64,000 bases of DNA. Origin: DATMTS01 sp035564555. GTDB lineage: Bacteria; Actinomycetota; Actinomycetes; Actinomycetales; Microbacteriaceae. The stretch's first letter is position 1. The number at the start of each line of letters is the position of its first letter. The notes beneath the pieces were generated by a model. That model worked only from the letters and a program-made list of their open reading frames with translations. It did not search any database and was not told the origin of the DNA. Positions 48,761-58,621 of the stretch are shown here, one piece after another. The translations under genes were made by a program, and so were the position numbers. The stretch lies in the NCBI GenBank assembly GCA_035564555.1, contig DATMTS010000115.1, forward strand, positions 22,899 through 86,898. The letters run 5' to 3'.

Positions 48761-50692
48761 GTGCGATTCGTTCTCGCCATCGTGACCTTTGTCGTCGCCG
48801 CAGTCCTGATCGGTCTGGGCTTCGCGCAACGCACGATCTGGGCACCGGAGGCCGACGTCGTCGCGCAGACGACCGTCGCAGGCGATGCGCCGTACATCGT
48901 CATTCCGGGAAACGTCCTGAACGCGAACCCCGGACAGCAGACCCTGAGCGTCGCCGGAAGCGACAAGCCGTTCGTCGCTTACGGCCGCACCGCCGATGTG
49001 CTGTCGTGGATCGGCGATCAGCCGTACGCACGGGTCTCGTACACGCCGGGCGGCGCGATGAAGTCGAAGATCGTGAAGCCGAACAGCGCATCAGACGGAT
49101 CCGGCGGCACCTCGACGCCTGCTCCGACGGCCAGTGGCACACCGACCGCCAGCGGGACCCCGACGCTGACTCCGACGCCGACCGCAGGCACGACGACCGG
49201 CGCATCCTCCGGCGCAGCGACGACGGGTGCGGGCCCGGCGAACCCGGTCGGGTCCGATCTGTGGCTGCAGCAATTCGTCGGAGCCGACGCGGTCACCACG
49301 CGCATGAACGTACCGGACAGCGTGAGCGTGATCATCGCCAGCGACGGCATCAAGCCTGCGCCGCGGAACATCTCGGTCGTGTGGCCTCTGGATACCCGCA
49401 CCCCGTGGTCGGGACCGCTGATCGTAGGCGGCGGCGCGTTGCTCGTGATCGGCCTCGTCCTCTACCTCTTCGCGTTGCGCCACCTGCGCCGTTCGCGCGG
49501 CCCGCGTCGCTCCAGCGGGTCCGGAGTGGGCCCGAAGATGCCGAAACCACCGAAGCCGGTCGCATACAAGCCCACGAAGGCGATGGAGTCGGGGCGACGA
49601 CGCAGGCGATCGCTCGGGCGCGGTCTGGTGGCGGTGCCCGTCGTGCTGAGCGGAGCGTTGATCCTCACCGGATGCTCCTCGGACTACTGGCCGACGTTCG
49701 GTTCCACCACTCCACCGGCGCACACGGCGACCCCGCTGGCGACCGACCTGCCCGGTCAGGGCAAGGACACGCCTCCGCCGGCGGTGACGGCTCCGCAACT
49801 GGCTCAGATCGTCGGACGCATCTCGGCCGTCGCCACTGAGGCGGACGCCAAGCTCAGCACCGACCTGATCCGAACCCGGTTCGCCGGGCCCGCCCTTCAG
49901 GAACGGACCATGAACTACCGGATCCGCTCGAAGAAGGCGAAGGCCGATGCTCCGCAGGCGATCCCGTCGGGCCCCGTCGTCGTCGGACTGCCGCAGGCGA
50001 CCGATTCCTGGCCGCGCGTCGTTTCGGCCGTCGTGCAGGACGCGAAGAACGCGAAGGCCGCACCGATCGACCTGGTGATGGTGCAGAACTCTCCGCGGGA
50101 GAACTACCAGGTGCAGTACGCCGTCATCCTGCAGGCCAAGGCGAAGGTGCCCGATCTGCCCCCGACGAACATCGGCGCATCGCTCGTGCCGCCGAACTCG
50201 CAGTTGCTGATGATGGAACCGGACAAGCTCGCATCGGCCTACGCCGACGTGCTGACCAAGGGCGATAAGAGCCAGTACTACGCACTATTCGACTCCGCCA
50301 GCGACCAACTGCGCAAGCAGGTGGGCTCGATCAACGCCGCGGCCCAGAACAAGCAGTTCAACAAGGACACCCAGAAGGCGGCCTTCTCGTTCGCCGACCA
50401 ACCAGGCATCGGCGATCCGATCGCGCTCGCCACCAACAAGTCGGGAGCGCTGGTCTCGACCAGCCTGAACGAGGTGAACACCGTCAAACCGACAGCCTCC
50501 GGTGCGAAGGTCACAGTGAAGGGTGACAGCGCGGCGAGCGCGTTGACCGGCAGCACCTCGACGCTGAAGGGCTTGCAGACCACGTACGGCATGCAGTTAT
50601 TGTTTTATGTGCCGCCGGCCGATTCGAAAGAGCAGATCCGCCTGCTCGGGTACACGGTTTCCGTGGTCGGCGCGAAGGATCTGGCTAAGTAA
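48761..50692 (+). CDS. Three-segment membrane protein with internal lipobox; function unknown
   Basis: A 643-residue protein I do not recognise. Segment one is an N-terminal anchor (FVLAIVTFVVAAVLIGLGF, ~3-21), then an extracellular-type domain and a Thr/Pro/Ser/Gly-rich linker (~115-165). Segment two is ~218-240 (GPLIVGGGALLVIGLVLYLF). A very basic loop (RSRGPRRSSGSG ... GRRRRRSLGRG, ~245-285) precedes segment three (~286-304), which ends in LILTGCSS, a lipobox with Cys305. The last ~340 residues form a soluble domain (DLIRTRFAGPALQERTMNYRI ...). The start is a GTG after GGAGG. The stop is directly followed by the thioredoxin gene. Confidence 0.65.
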   Translation: MRFVLAIVTFVVAAVLIGLGFAQRTIWAPEADVVAQTTVAGDAPYIVIPGNVLNANPGQQTLSVAGSDKPFVAYGRTADVLSWIGDQPYARVSYTPGGAMKSKIVKPNSASDGSGGTSTPAPTASGTPTASGTPTLTPTPTAGTTTGASSGAATTGAGPANPVGSDLWLQQFVGADAVTTRMNVPDSVSVIIASDGIKPAPRNISVVWPLDTRTPWSGPLIVGGGALLVIGLVLYLFALRHLRRSRGPRRSSGSGVGPKMPKPPKPVAYKPTKAMESGRRRRRSLGRGLVAVPVVLSGALILTGCSSDYWPTFGSTTPPAHTATPLATDLPGQGKDTPPPAVTAPQLAQIVGRISAVATEADAKLSTDLIRTRFAGPALQERTMNYRIRSKKAKADAPQAIPSGPVVVGLPQATDSWPRVVSAVVQDAKNAKAAPIDLVMVQNSPRENYQVQYAVILQAKAKVPDLPPTNIGASLVPPNSQLLMMEPDKLASAYADVLTKGDKSQYYALFDSASDQLRKQVGSINAAAQNKQFNKDTQKAAFSFADQPGIGDPIALATNKSGALVSTSLNEVNTVKPTASGAKVTVKGDSAASALTGSTSTLKGLQTTYGMQLLFYVPPADSKEQIRLLGYTVSVVGAKDLAK

Positions 50693-51667
50693 ATGACCGA
50701 TGTGACGCCTCCCGCCGCCCACCTGCGCGGCGCAGTAGACCTTTCCTCCCTGGTGAACCGCCCGTCGAATACGGCGGCATCCACCGGCGACGGCGCACCC
50801 GGCGCTGCCCAGACCGGCGGCCAACCGGGTCTCGTGTTCGACGGAACCGACTCGAACTTCGCCCAGTTCCTGGATCTGTCCGCGAACGTGCCGGTCATCG
50901 TCGACCTCTGGGCGGAGTGGTGCGCTCCATGCAAGCAGCTCTCACCGGTGCTTGAGAAGCTGGTGGGCGAGTATGCCGGCCGGTTCGTGCTCGTCAAGGT
51001 CGACGTCGACGCGAATCCCCAGTTGACCCAGGCGTTCCAGGCGCAGTCCATCCCCACCGTCGCAGCGATCATCGCCGGCCGCCCGATGGCGTTGTTCCAG
51101 GGCGCACTACCGGAAGCGCAGGTGCGCGACGTGTTCGAGCAGGTGCTGCAGATCGCGGAGCAGAACGGTGTCACGGGACGTGCCCAACCGGCAGAGGATG
51201 CGGGCGACGGGCAGCCCGGCGAGCCCGACGAGGGTGAGCCGCAACCCGAGCCGCTGCCTCCGCACCACCAGGAGGCGTACGACGCGATCGAGCGCGGCGA
51301 TTTTCCGGCGGCGATCGCCGCATACCGGAAGGCGATCGCGCAGAACCCTCGCGATGACCTCGCCGTGGCCGGCCTGGCCCAGGTCAGCCTGCTCGACAGG
51401 TTGCAGGGCAAGGATCCGGATGCGATCCGTGCCGCGGCGGCGGCCGACCCGACCGCACTCGACGCGCAGCTGGATGTCGCCGACCTGGACCTCTCCGGCG
51501 GCCACGTCGAAGACGCCTTCGGCCGGCTGCTCGACCTGTTCGCCCGCCTCGGTGCGGCGGATCGCGACCCGGTGCGTCAGCGACTGCTCGAGCTGTTCGA
51601 GGTCGTCGGAAGCGACGACCCTCGCGTGAACGCCGCCCGAGCGCGCCTCGCCGCGCTGCTGTACTGA
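50693..51667 (+). CDS. Thioredoxin-domain/TPR protein, CnoX (YbbN)-like
   Basis: A 324-residue protein: disordered N-terminus (~1-45), thioredoxin domain with VDLWAEWCAPCKQLSPVLEKL (~68-88, WCAPC active site) and QSIPTVAAIIAGRPM, then an acidic Pro/Glu linker (~165-190) and a helical tetratricopeptide-like C-terminus (EAYDAIERGDFPAAIAAYRKAI ... LLDRLQGKDP). This is the CnoX/YbbN layout, a holdase that protects proteins from oxidative aggregation in E. coli. Its ATG abuts the TAA of the upstream membrane-protein gene, so the two are probably co-translated. Confidence 0.88.
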   Translation: MTDVTPPAAHLRGAVDLSSLVNRPSNTAASTGDGAPGAAQTGGQPGLVFDGTDSNFAQFLDLSANVPVIVDLWAEWCAPCKQLSPVLEKLVGEYAGRFVLVKVDVDANPQLTQAFQAQSIPTVAAIIAGRPMALFQGALPEAQVRDVFEQVLQIAEQNGVTGRAQPAEDAGDGQPGEPDEGEPQPEPLPPHHQEAYDAIERGDFPAAIAAYRKAIAQNPRDDLAVAGLAQVSLLDRLQGKDPDAIRAAAAADPTALDAQLDVADLDLSGGHVEDAFGRLLDLFARLGAADRDPVRQRLLELFEVVGSDDPRVNAARARLAALLY

Positions 51668-51704
51668 GCCTCCGCTCCTCGAGCGCCGTTGCGGGGCAGC
51701 GGCG

Positions 51705-53900
51705 CTAGGAGCCCGGTCGCAGCCAGAGCGCGCCGAGCGGCGGCACCGTCAGCTGGGCAGAGGCCGGCCGGCCGGACCACGGTTCGTCCGTCGCGACGAC
51801 GGTGCCGAAGTTGCCTGACCCGGATCCGCCGAACTCGACGGCATCCGTGTTCAGCACCTCCTGCCACTGGCCGGCGAACGGAAGTCCCAGCCGGTAGCCG
51901 GAATGCGGCGTACCGGAGAAGTTGACCGCCACCGCCAGAAGATCGTCGCCGTCGGGATCGCGACGCAGGAACGAGACGACGTTGCCGCGCGCGTCGCCGC
52001 CGTCGATCCATTCGAAACCGCGGGCGTCGTTGTCGGCGCGCCACAGGGCGGGATGCTCCCGGTACAGCGCGTTCAGCCGCCCGACCAGGTCGAACAGGCC
52101 GCGGTGCGTCGGCTGGTCCAGGATCCACCAGTCGAGGCCGCGTTCCTCGCTCCACTCGCTGGGCTGACCGAATTCCTGACCCATGAACAGCAACTGCTTG
52201 CCGGGATGCGACCACATGAACGCCAGGTACGCGCGTACGTTCGCCAGCTGCTGCCAATGATCGCCGGGCATCTTGGACAACAGCGATCCCTTGCCGTGCA
52301 CGACCTCGTCGTGGCTGATCGGCAACAGGAAGTTCTCGCTGAACGCGTAGACGAACGAGAAGGTGATCTCGTTGTGGTGGTACGAACGGTAGAGCGGATC
52401 CTCGCTCATGTACTGCAGCGAGTCGTGCATCCAGCCCATGTTCCACTTCAGCCCGAACCCGAGTCCGCCGCTGGAGGTCGGCGCGGTCACACCGCTGAAC
52501 GCGGTGGACTCCTCGGCGATCATCACGGTGCCGGGGTTGCGCTTGTACGCCGTCGCCGTGGCCTCCTGAAGGAAGGCGATGGCCTCCAGATTCTCGCGGC
52601 CGCCGTGGATGTTCGGTTCCCACTCGCCGTCGTTGCGGGAGTAGTCCAGGTAGAGCATGGATGCCACCGCGTCGACCCGCAGGCCGTCGACGTGGAACTC
52701 CTCCAACCAGAACAGCGCGTTGGCGACCAGGAAGTTGCGCACCTCCCGCCGGCCGAAGTCGAACACCAGGGTGCCCCAGTCCTTCTGCTCCCCGCGCCGG
52801 GGATCGCCGTGCTCGTAGAGCGGGGCTCCGTCGAATCGGGCGAGGGCCCACTCGTCTTTCGGGAAGTGACCCGGCACCCAGTCCATCAGCACGCCGATGC
52901 CCGCTTGGTGCAACCGGTCGATCAGATACTTCAGGTCGTCCGGATGCCCGAAGCGGGAGGTGGGCGCGTAGTAACCGGTGACCTGATAGCCCCACGAGCC
53001 GCCGAACGGATGCTCGGCCAGCGGCATGAACTCGATGTGGCTGAACCCGGCCTCGGTGACGTACTCGATCAGCTGGTCGGCGGCATCCCGATAGCCCAGA
53101 CCTGGCCGCCACGAGCCGAAGTGCACCTCGTACACGCTCATCGGCGAGTTGTGCGGGTCGCGTGCCGCCCGAGCGGCCATCCAGGCGTCGTCGTTCCACT
53201 CGTGCTCGCTGACGTCGACGACCGACGCGGTCGCCGGCGGCACCTCGGCCCGGCTCGCCATCGGGTCGGCCTTGCGGTTCCATGAGCCGTCGGGGCCGAG
53301 CAGTTCGAACTTGTACAGCGCGCCCGGTTCTACGCCGGGCAGGAACAGCTCCCAGACGCCGCTGCCGCCCATGCTGCGCATCGCCGACCGGGTCCCGTCC
53401 CAGTCGTTGAAGTCGCCGATCACGCGCACCGCCCGGGCGTTCGGCGCCCAGACCGTGAACCCCGTGCCGCGCACCGTTCCCCGCACGCCGCCGTGGTCGA
53501 GGAAGTGCGCACCGAGCGCATCCCACAGCCGTTCATGGCGTCCCTCCGAGATCAGGTGCAGATCGAGCTCACCGATCGTGGGGGCGTACCGGTACGGGTC
53601 GTCGGCCACCCACGCCGGGGCATCCGGGTATCGCGCCTCGATCAGGTAGTCGGTGAGACCGAGCGTCTGAGTGCCCTGCCAGATGCCGTGGCCGACGTGC
53701 GCGAGCTCGACTCGCGCGCCGGTGTCGAGCACTGCGGTGACCTCGGTGGCGAGGGGTCGGAGCGCACGGATCACGGTCAGCGGGTCGGTGACCTCGGGGG
53801 CGAAGCGGTGCTGCCCGAGCACCGTATGCGGGTTGTGGTGCACGCCGGATGCGACGGCCGCCAGCTCTTCGTCGGACGGGGTGGGAACGGTTAGCGTCAT
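51705..53900 (-). CDS. glgB: 1,4-alpha-glucan branching enzyme
   Basis: GH13 enzyme forming alpha-1,6 branches in glycogen-like glucan. The 731-residue protein has an N-terminal beta domain, a CBM48 domain (GTGFTVWAPNARAVRVIGDFNDW, ~120) and the catalytic barrel with FHVDGLRVDAVASMLYLDYS (nucleophile Asp, ~405), VMIAEESTAF (acid/base Glu, ~460) and ISHDEVVHGKGSLLSKMPGD (~525). The ATG overlaps the glgE stop by 4 bases (ATGA). In the GlgE pathway GlgB branches the linear maltosyl polymer built by GlgE. Confidence 0.96.
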   Translation of the reverse strand: MTLTVPTPSDEELAAVASGVHHNPHTVLGQHRFAPEVTDPLTVIRALRPLATEVTAVLDTGARVELAHVGHGIWQGTQTLGLTDYLIEARYPDAPAWVADDPYRYAPTIGELDLHLISEGRHERLWDALGAHFLDHGGVRGTVRGTGFTVWAPNARAVRVIGDFNDWDGTRSAMRSMGGSGVWELFLPGVEPGALYKFELLGPDGSWNRKADPMASRAEVPPATASVVDVSEHEWNDDAWMAARAARDPHNSPMSVYEVHFGSWRPGLGYRDAADQLIEYVTEAGFSHIEFMPLAEHPFGGSWGYQVTGYYAPTSRFGHPDDLKYLIDRLHQAGIGVLMDWVPGHFPKDEWALARFDGAPLYEHGDPRRGEQKDWGTLVFDFGRREVRNFLVANALFWLEEFHVDGLRVDAVASMLYLDYSRNDGEWEPNIHGGRENLEAIAFLQEATATAYKRNPGTVMIAEESTAFSGVTAPTSSGGLGFGLKWNMGWMHDSLQYMSEDPLYRSYHHNEITFSFVYAFSENFLLPISHDEVVHGKGSLLSKMPGDHWQQLANVRAYLAFMWSHPGKQLLFMGQEFGQPSEWSEERGLDWWILDQPTHRGLFDLVGRLNALYREHPALWRADNDARGFEWIDGGDARGNVVSFLRRDPDGDDLLAVAVNFSGTPHSGYRLGLPFAGQWQEVLNTDAVEFGGSGSGNFGTVVATDEPWSGRPASAQLTVPPLGALWLRPGS

Positions 53901-55936
53901 GCTGCGGTCTCCTGCTCGGGTTCGACGGGCCTTTCGACCATCAGGATGTGCACGGGCTCGGTGAAGGCATCCAGCCGCACATAGTCGTCGGCGCCCCACC
54001 TCCACCGCTGCCCGGTGACGAGGTCGACGACGTCGAACAGGGCACCGGGTGCAATGCCGAGTTGCGTCACGTCGAGGTGCACGATCGTCTCGCGCACCGA
54101 GTGCGGGTCGACGTTCGCGACGACGATCACCGTGTCCGGGCGGCCGTCGGCGGTGAAGTCGCCCGGCAGATGCTTGCTGTAGACGAGGATGGCATCGTCT
54201 TCGCTGGAATGCATGCGAAGGTTGCGCAGCTGGCGCAGCGCGGGATGCGCGCGCCGAGCCGCGTTGAGCATCGTCAGGTAGGGCGCGAGCGAACGGCCTG
54301 CGGCCTCCGCCGCGGCGAAGTCGCGTGGCCGGTACTCGTACTTCTCGTTGTCGATGTACTCCTCGGCGCCGCTGCGCGCGACGTTCTCGAACAGTTCGAA
54401 ACCCGCGTAGACGCCCCACAGAGGTGCCGCCGTCGCGGCGATCGCGGCCCGGATCTTGAACGCGGCGGGGCCGCCGAACTGCAGATACTCGGTGAGGATG
54501 TCCGGGGTGTTCACGAACAGGTTCGGCCTCAGATAGTGCGCGGTCTCCTGGCTGATCGAGGTGAGGAACTCCTCGAGCTCCTCCCGCGTGTTGCGCCAGG
54601 TGAAATAGCTGTATGACTGCTGGAACCCGGCCTTGGCCAGGGTGCGCATCACGGCCGGGCGCGTGAACGCCTCGGCCAGGAACACCACGTCCGGGTGGGA
54701 AGCGTTGACGGTGTGGATGAGCCACTCCCAGAACGCGATCGGCTTGGTGTGCGGGTTGTCCACCCGGAAGGTCCTGATTCCCGCGGCGATCCACAGCTCG
54801 ACGATGCGCATCACCTCGGCGCGCAGCCCCGACGGGTCGTTGTCGAAGTTGATCGGGTAGATGTCCTGGTACTTCTTCGGCGGGTTCTCCGCGTAGGCGA
54901 TCGAGCCGTCCGGCAGCGTCGTGAACCATTCCGGGTGCTGCGTCACCCAGGGGTGGTCGGGTGCGGCCTGCAACGCGAGGTCCAAGGCCACCTCGAGCCC
55001 GTGCTGCTTCGCCTTGCCGATGAAGTATTTCAGGTCCTTCACGGTGCCGAGATCCGGATGGATCGCGTCGTGTCCGCCTTCGGCGGCCCCGATCGCCCAG
55101 GGCGATCCCGGGTCGTCGGCCCCGGCATCCAGCGTGTTGTTGCGTCCCTTGCGGAACGCGCGTCCGATCGGGTGGATCGGCGGCAGGTAGATGATGTCGA
55201 AGTCCATCGCCGCCACGGCAGGCAGGCGCTTCGCGGCCGTGCGCAGAGTTCCCGAGGTGAATGTGCCGTCGGGGCGTCGCACGGCGCCCTCGGAGCGTGG
55301 GAAGAACTGGTACCAGGCGGCCAGTCCGGCACGCTCCCGCTCGACGAGCAGTTCCCGCTCGTCCGACTCGGTGATCAGGCTGCGCACGGGCCGGGCGGCG
55401 AACTCGGCTGCGATCCGATCGCCGGTGATCAGCCGCAGACGGTCGGCCGGTTCCGCTGCGCCGTCCAGCAGGCGAGCAGCAGTCGACTTCAGCAGCCGGC
55501 GAATCGGCTGCGGCCGGGCTTTCTCGCGCGCGGCTCGCTCGAACAGTTCTGCTCCCATCGCGAAGACGAGTTCGACGTCGACTCCGGCCGGGATCTTCAC
55601 CTGGGCGATATGCGACCAGGTCGCCACATCGTCACCCCAGGCGCGCACTCGGTACCGCCACGAGCCCTGTCGGCTCAGCAGTGCACTCACGCCCCACCTG
55701 TCCGTGCCGGGAGCGAGCAGCGACATCCGGTGCTCCGTCAGCGCTCCGTCGGGATCGGTGAGCATCAGATCGGCGCCGATCAGGTCGTGTCCCTCGCGGA
55801 AGGCGGTTGCGGCGAAGGGAACGACCTCGCCGGCGAACGCCTTCGCGGGCCACAGACCGCCGTCGACTTCGGGGGAGAGCTCGAGAATGGGGATCCGTCC
55901 GAGCCGCGGTCGGTATTCATCAGTCGCAGTGGCCAC
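53897..55936 (-). CDS. glgE: Alpha-1,4-glucan:maltose-1-phosphate maltosyltransferase GlgE
   Basis: GH13_3 transferase elongating alpha-glucan from maltose 1-phosphate, characteristic of mycobacteria, streptomycetes and related Actinobacteria. The 679-residue protein has the N-terminal domain of immunoglobulin-like type (PILELSPEVDGGLWPAKAFAGE), the long helical insertion (~115-200), and a barrel with YLPPIHPIGRAFRKGRNN, AGIRTFRVDNPHTKP (nucleophile Asp, ~385), VVFLAEAFTRPAVM (Glu, ~415) and LFVNTPDILTEYLQ (Asp). treS/pep2 or glgM, which would make maltose 1-phosphate, are not in the window. GTG start with its own TAGCGT hexamer six bases upstream. Confidence 0.95.
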   Translation of the reverse strand: MATATDEYRPRLGRIPILELSPEVDGGLWPAKAFAGEVVPFAATAFREGHDLIGADLMLTDPDGALTEHRMSLLAPGTDRWGVSALLSRQGSWRYRVRAWGDDVATWSHIAQVKIPAGVDVELVFAMGAELFERAAREKARPQPIRRLLKSTAARLLDGAAEPADRLRLITGDRIAAEFAARPVRSLITESDERELLVERERAGLAAWYQFFPRSEGAVRRPDGTFTSGTLRTAAKRLPAVAAMDFDIIYLPPIHPIGRAFRKGRNNTLDAGADDPGSPWAIGAAEGGHDAIHPDLGTVKDLKYFIGKAKQHGLEVALDLALQAAPDHPWVTQHPEWFTTLPDGSIAYAENPPKKYQDIYPINFDNDPSGLRAEVMRIVELWIAAGIRTFRVDNPHTKPIAFWEWLIHTVNASHPDVVFLAEAFTRPAVMRTLAKAGFQQSYSYFTWRNTREELEEFLTSISQETAHYLRPNLFVNTPDILTEYLQFGGPAAFKIRAAIAATAAPLWGVYAGFELFENVARSGAEEYIDNEKYEYRPRDFAAAEAAGRSLAPYLTMLNAARRAHPALRQLRNLRMHSSEDDAILVYSKHLPGDFTADGRPDTVIVVANVDPHSVRETIVHLDVTQLGIAPGALFDVVDLVTGQRWRWGADDYVRLDAFTEPVHILMVERPVEPEQETAA

Positions 55937-55942
55937 ATCCCG

Positions 55943-55948
55943 ACGCTA
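55943..55948 (-). promoter_or_regulatory. Putative -10 hexamer of glgE-glgB (leaderless type)
   Basis: On the minus strand TAGCGT lies six bases before the glgE GTG at 55936. It is 37 bases from the divergent glgP hexamer. Confidence 0.5.
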
Positions 55949-55985
55949 GCGTCATCCGACGCGCCTGTCTGCCACCGACGTCGGA

Positions 55986-55991
55986 TATCGT
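55986..55991 (+). promoter_or_regulatory. Putative -10 hexamer of glgP (leaderless type)
   Basis: TATCGT lies seven bases before the glgP GTG at 55999. The glgE and glgP starts are only 62 bases apart. Confidence 0.5.
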
Positions 55992-55998
55992 GTGCCGA

Positions 55999-58563
55999 GT
56001 GAAGGCGATTCGACGTTTGACCGTACGCTCAGTGATCCCAGCCGAACTGTCGGCATTGACCGAACTGGCAGGCAACCTGCGCTGGTCCTGGCATGAGCCG
56101 ACCCGGCAACTCTTCCGGCATGTCGCTCCGGAGATCTGGGATGCCGGCGCCGGGCCGGGCCAGGCCGCCAACGACCCGATCGCACTGCTCGGTGCGGTGG
56201 ACCCACAACGGCTGCGAACGCTTGCGGATGATGCCGCGTACGTCGGCTGGGCCGACGGTGTGCGGGAGGATCTGCGCCGGTACCTGACCGAACCCCGTTG
56301 GTACCAGTCGCTCGACGACGCTCCGGCGAGCATCGCGTATTTCTCGCCCGAGTTCGGTATCGCGGCGGCCTTGCCGCAGTACTCGGGCGGCCTGGGGATT
56401 CTGGCCGGCGACCATCTGAAGAGCGCCTCCGATCTCGGCGTGCCGCTGATCGCGGTCGGGTTGTTCTACCGGTCGGGTTATTTCAGCCAGTCCATCTCGC
56501 CGGACGGCTGGCAGCAGGAGTCCTACCCGCTGCTCGACCCGGACGCTCTTCCGCTGACCGTGCTGCGCGATTCGGCCGGCGACACGGTTACCGTCGCGCT
56601 CGCGCTGCCGGAGGGACGCACTCTGACGGCCCGGATCTGGGTCGCGCTGGTCGGACGCGTGCCCCTGCTTCTGCTGGACACCGACATTCCGCAGAACCCC
56701 GACGACCTCCGGGTGGTGACCGACCGGCTGTACGGCGGCGCAGGGGAGCACCGGCTGTTGCAGGAACTGCTGCTGGGCATCGGCGGGGTGCGGGCGTTGC
56801 GCGCCTTCGAAGCCGTCAGCGGTGGACCGTCGCCCGAGGTCTTCCACACCAACGAGGGTCACGCAGGATTCCTCGGTTTGGAGCGGATCCGTGAGCTCAT
56901 GGACGTCGGACTGGGCGTCGACGACGCCCTGCAATGCGTTCGCGCGGGAACGGTCTTCACGACGCACACGCCCGTGCCGGCCGGAATCGACCGCTTCGAT
57001 CGACAGCTCATCGCCCGATACTTCGGGGCGTCCGATCTGCTGCCCGGCGTGCCCGTGGAGCGCGTCATGGAGTTGGGCGCCGAAGACGGCACCGACGACG
57101 TCTTCAACATGGCCATCATGGGGCTGCGTCTCGCGCAGCGCGCGAACGGCGTCTCCCGGTTGCACGGCGCCGTCTCGCGGCGCATGTTCTCTTCGCTGTG
57201 GCCTGCATTCGACCCGGACGACGTGCCGATCACCTCGGTCACCAACGGCGTGCATCCGGCGACCTGGACGGATCCTGCGCTGGTCTCGCTCGCCGAGGAA
57301 CGCCTCGGCACGACCGACACCGCGCACGCCGACTGGGCATCGCCCGACATCGACGACGAGTCCTTGTGGAGCGCGCGCCGGCGCATGCGTGACTCGCTCG
57401 TGCGCGACGCGCGTGAGCGAGTGACCAACGCCTTCCTCCGGCAGCAGCCGGGCGGCATCCCACCGGCGTGGCTCGGCCGGGTCCTCGACCCGGACGTTCT
57501 CACGATCGGCTTCGCCCGCCGGGTGCCCACCTACAAGCGGCTGACGCTGATGCTGCACGACCGGGACAGGCTGCGGCGCATCCTGCTGGATTCCGAGCAT
57601 CCCGTGCAACTCGTGATCGCCGGCAAGTCCCATCCCGCCGACGATGAGGGCAAGCGGCTGATTCAGGAGCTCGTGCATTTCGCTTCCGAGCCGGAAGTGC
57701 GCGAACGCATCGTGTTCCTGCCCGATTACGACATGGGGATGGCGCGCACCCTGTACCCGGGCTGCGACGTCTGGCTGAACAATCCGCTGCGGCCCCTCGA
57801 GGCGTGCGGCACGAGTGGCATGAAGGCGGCGCTGAACGGGGCACTCAACCTGTCGATCCTCGACGGGTGGTGGGACGAGTTCTACGACGGAGACAACGGC
57901 TGGGCAATCCCGTCGGCCGACTCGGCGGCTGATGGGGCCGAACGCGACGCGCTGGAGGCCACGGCGCTGTACGACCTGATCGAGCACCAGATGGCGCCGC
58001 GCTTCTACGATCGGGGCGGGGACGGACTGCCGGAACGGTGGCTGGCGTCGATCAGGCACACCCTGGCCACCCTCTCACCGCAACTGAGCGCCGACCGGAT
58101 GGTCACCGAATACGTGCAGCGTCTCTACCGGCCGGCTGCCGCATCGGCCCACGCACTCGCGGCGCACGAGTACGCCGCGGCCCGCACTCTCGCCGAGTGG
58201 AAGCAACGGGTGACCGCGGCGTGGCCTCGGGTCTCGGTGCAGCACGTCGAATCCACCGGGCTAGAGGCTCCGCCCCAGGTCGGCGATGCCCTGCGCGTCA
58301 CGGCGCGGGTCGGCCTGGACGGACTGCAGGTCGGCGACGTCGCGGTTGAGGCCGTCTACGGGCGCAGCGGCGCCGACGACACCCTGACCGACGTGCGCCG
58401 GGTCCCGCTCGCACCGGACGGCGAGTCGGGCGGGGTTCGCACCTTCACCGGCGTCGTTCCGTTGGAGGCGTCCGGCCCGTTCGGGTACACCGTGCGCGTG
58501 GTGCCGTACCACGAGCTGCTGAGCAGCCCGGCCGAACTCGGGCTCGTCGCCGTCGCCGGCTGA
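55999..58563 (+). CDS. glgP: Alpha-glucan phosphorylase (GT35)
   Basis: Pyridoxal-phosphate enzyme releasing glucose 1-phosphate from glycogen-type glucan. The 854-residue protein is of the actinobacterial long type with an N-terminal DUF3417 domain (~1-110: LTELAGNLRWSWHEPTRQLF), then SPEFGIAAALPQYSGGLGILAGDHLKSASDLG (~117), HTNEGHAGFLGLERIRE, VTNGVHPATW, and GTSGMKAALNGALNLSILDG near 610, where the Lys binds PLP. The last ~80 residues form an extra beta-rich domain. GTG at 55999 is used since the conserved IRRLTVRSVIP starts there. Confidence 0.95.
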   Translation: MKAIRRLTVRSVIPAELSALTELAGNLRWSWHEPTRQLFRHVAPEIWDAGAGPGQAANDPIALLGAVDPQRLRTLADDAAYVGWADGVREDLRRYLTEPRWYQSLDDAPASIAYFSPEFGIAAALPQYSGGLGILAGDHLKSASDLGVPLIAVGLFYRSGYFSQSISPDGWQQESYPLLDPDALPLTVLRDSAGDTVTVALALPEGRTLTARIWVALVGRVPLLLLDTDIPQNPDDLRVVTDRLYGGAGEHRLLQELLLGIGGVRALRAFEAVSGGPSPEVFHTNEGHAGFLGLERIRELMDVGLGVDDALQCVRAGTVFTTHTPVPAGIDRFDRQLIARYFGASDLLPGVPVERVMELGAEDGTDDVFNMAIMGLRLAQRANGVSRLHGAVSRRMFSSLWPAFDPDDVPITSVTNGVHPATWTDPALVSLAEERLGTTDTAHADWASPDIDDESLWSARRRMRDSLVRDARERVTNAFLRQQPGGIPPAWLGRVLDPDVLTIGFARRVPTYKRLTLMLHDRDRLRRILLDSEHPVQLVIAGKSHPADDEGKRLIQELVHFASEPEVRERIVFLPDYDMGMARTLYPGCDVWLNNPLRPLEACGTSGMKAALNGALNLSILDGWWDEFYDGDNGWAIPSADSAADGAERDALEATALYDLIEHQMAPRFYDRGGDGLPERWLASIRHTLATLSPQLSADRMVTEYVQRLYRPAAASAHALAAHEYAAARTLAEWKQRVTAAWPRVSVQHVESTGLEAPPQVGDALRVTARVGLDGLQVGDVAVEAVYGRSGADDTLTDVRRVPLAPDGESGGVRTFTGVVPLEASGPFGYTVRVVPYHELLSSPAELGLVAVAG

Positions 58564-58621
58564 TCGCGCCCCACGTCACCGGCCGCACGCGATGCCGAGC
58601 AGGGCGGTTCGTGCCGGTGGC

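Noticed and set aside
51705..54929. glgB read as a 1074-residue fusion
   Set aside because: The frame is merely open upstream, antisense-free but overlapping glgE in another frame; the ATG at 53900 gives the normal GlgB length and a 4-base overlap with glgE.
56029..58059. 676-codon minus-strand frame opposite glgP
   Set aside because: Its composition mirrors the phosphorylase codons and shows no family features.
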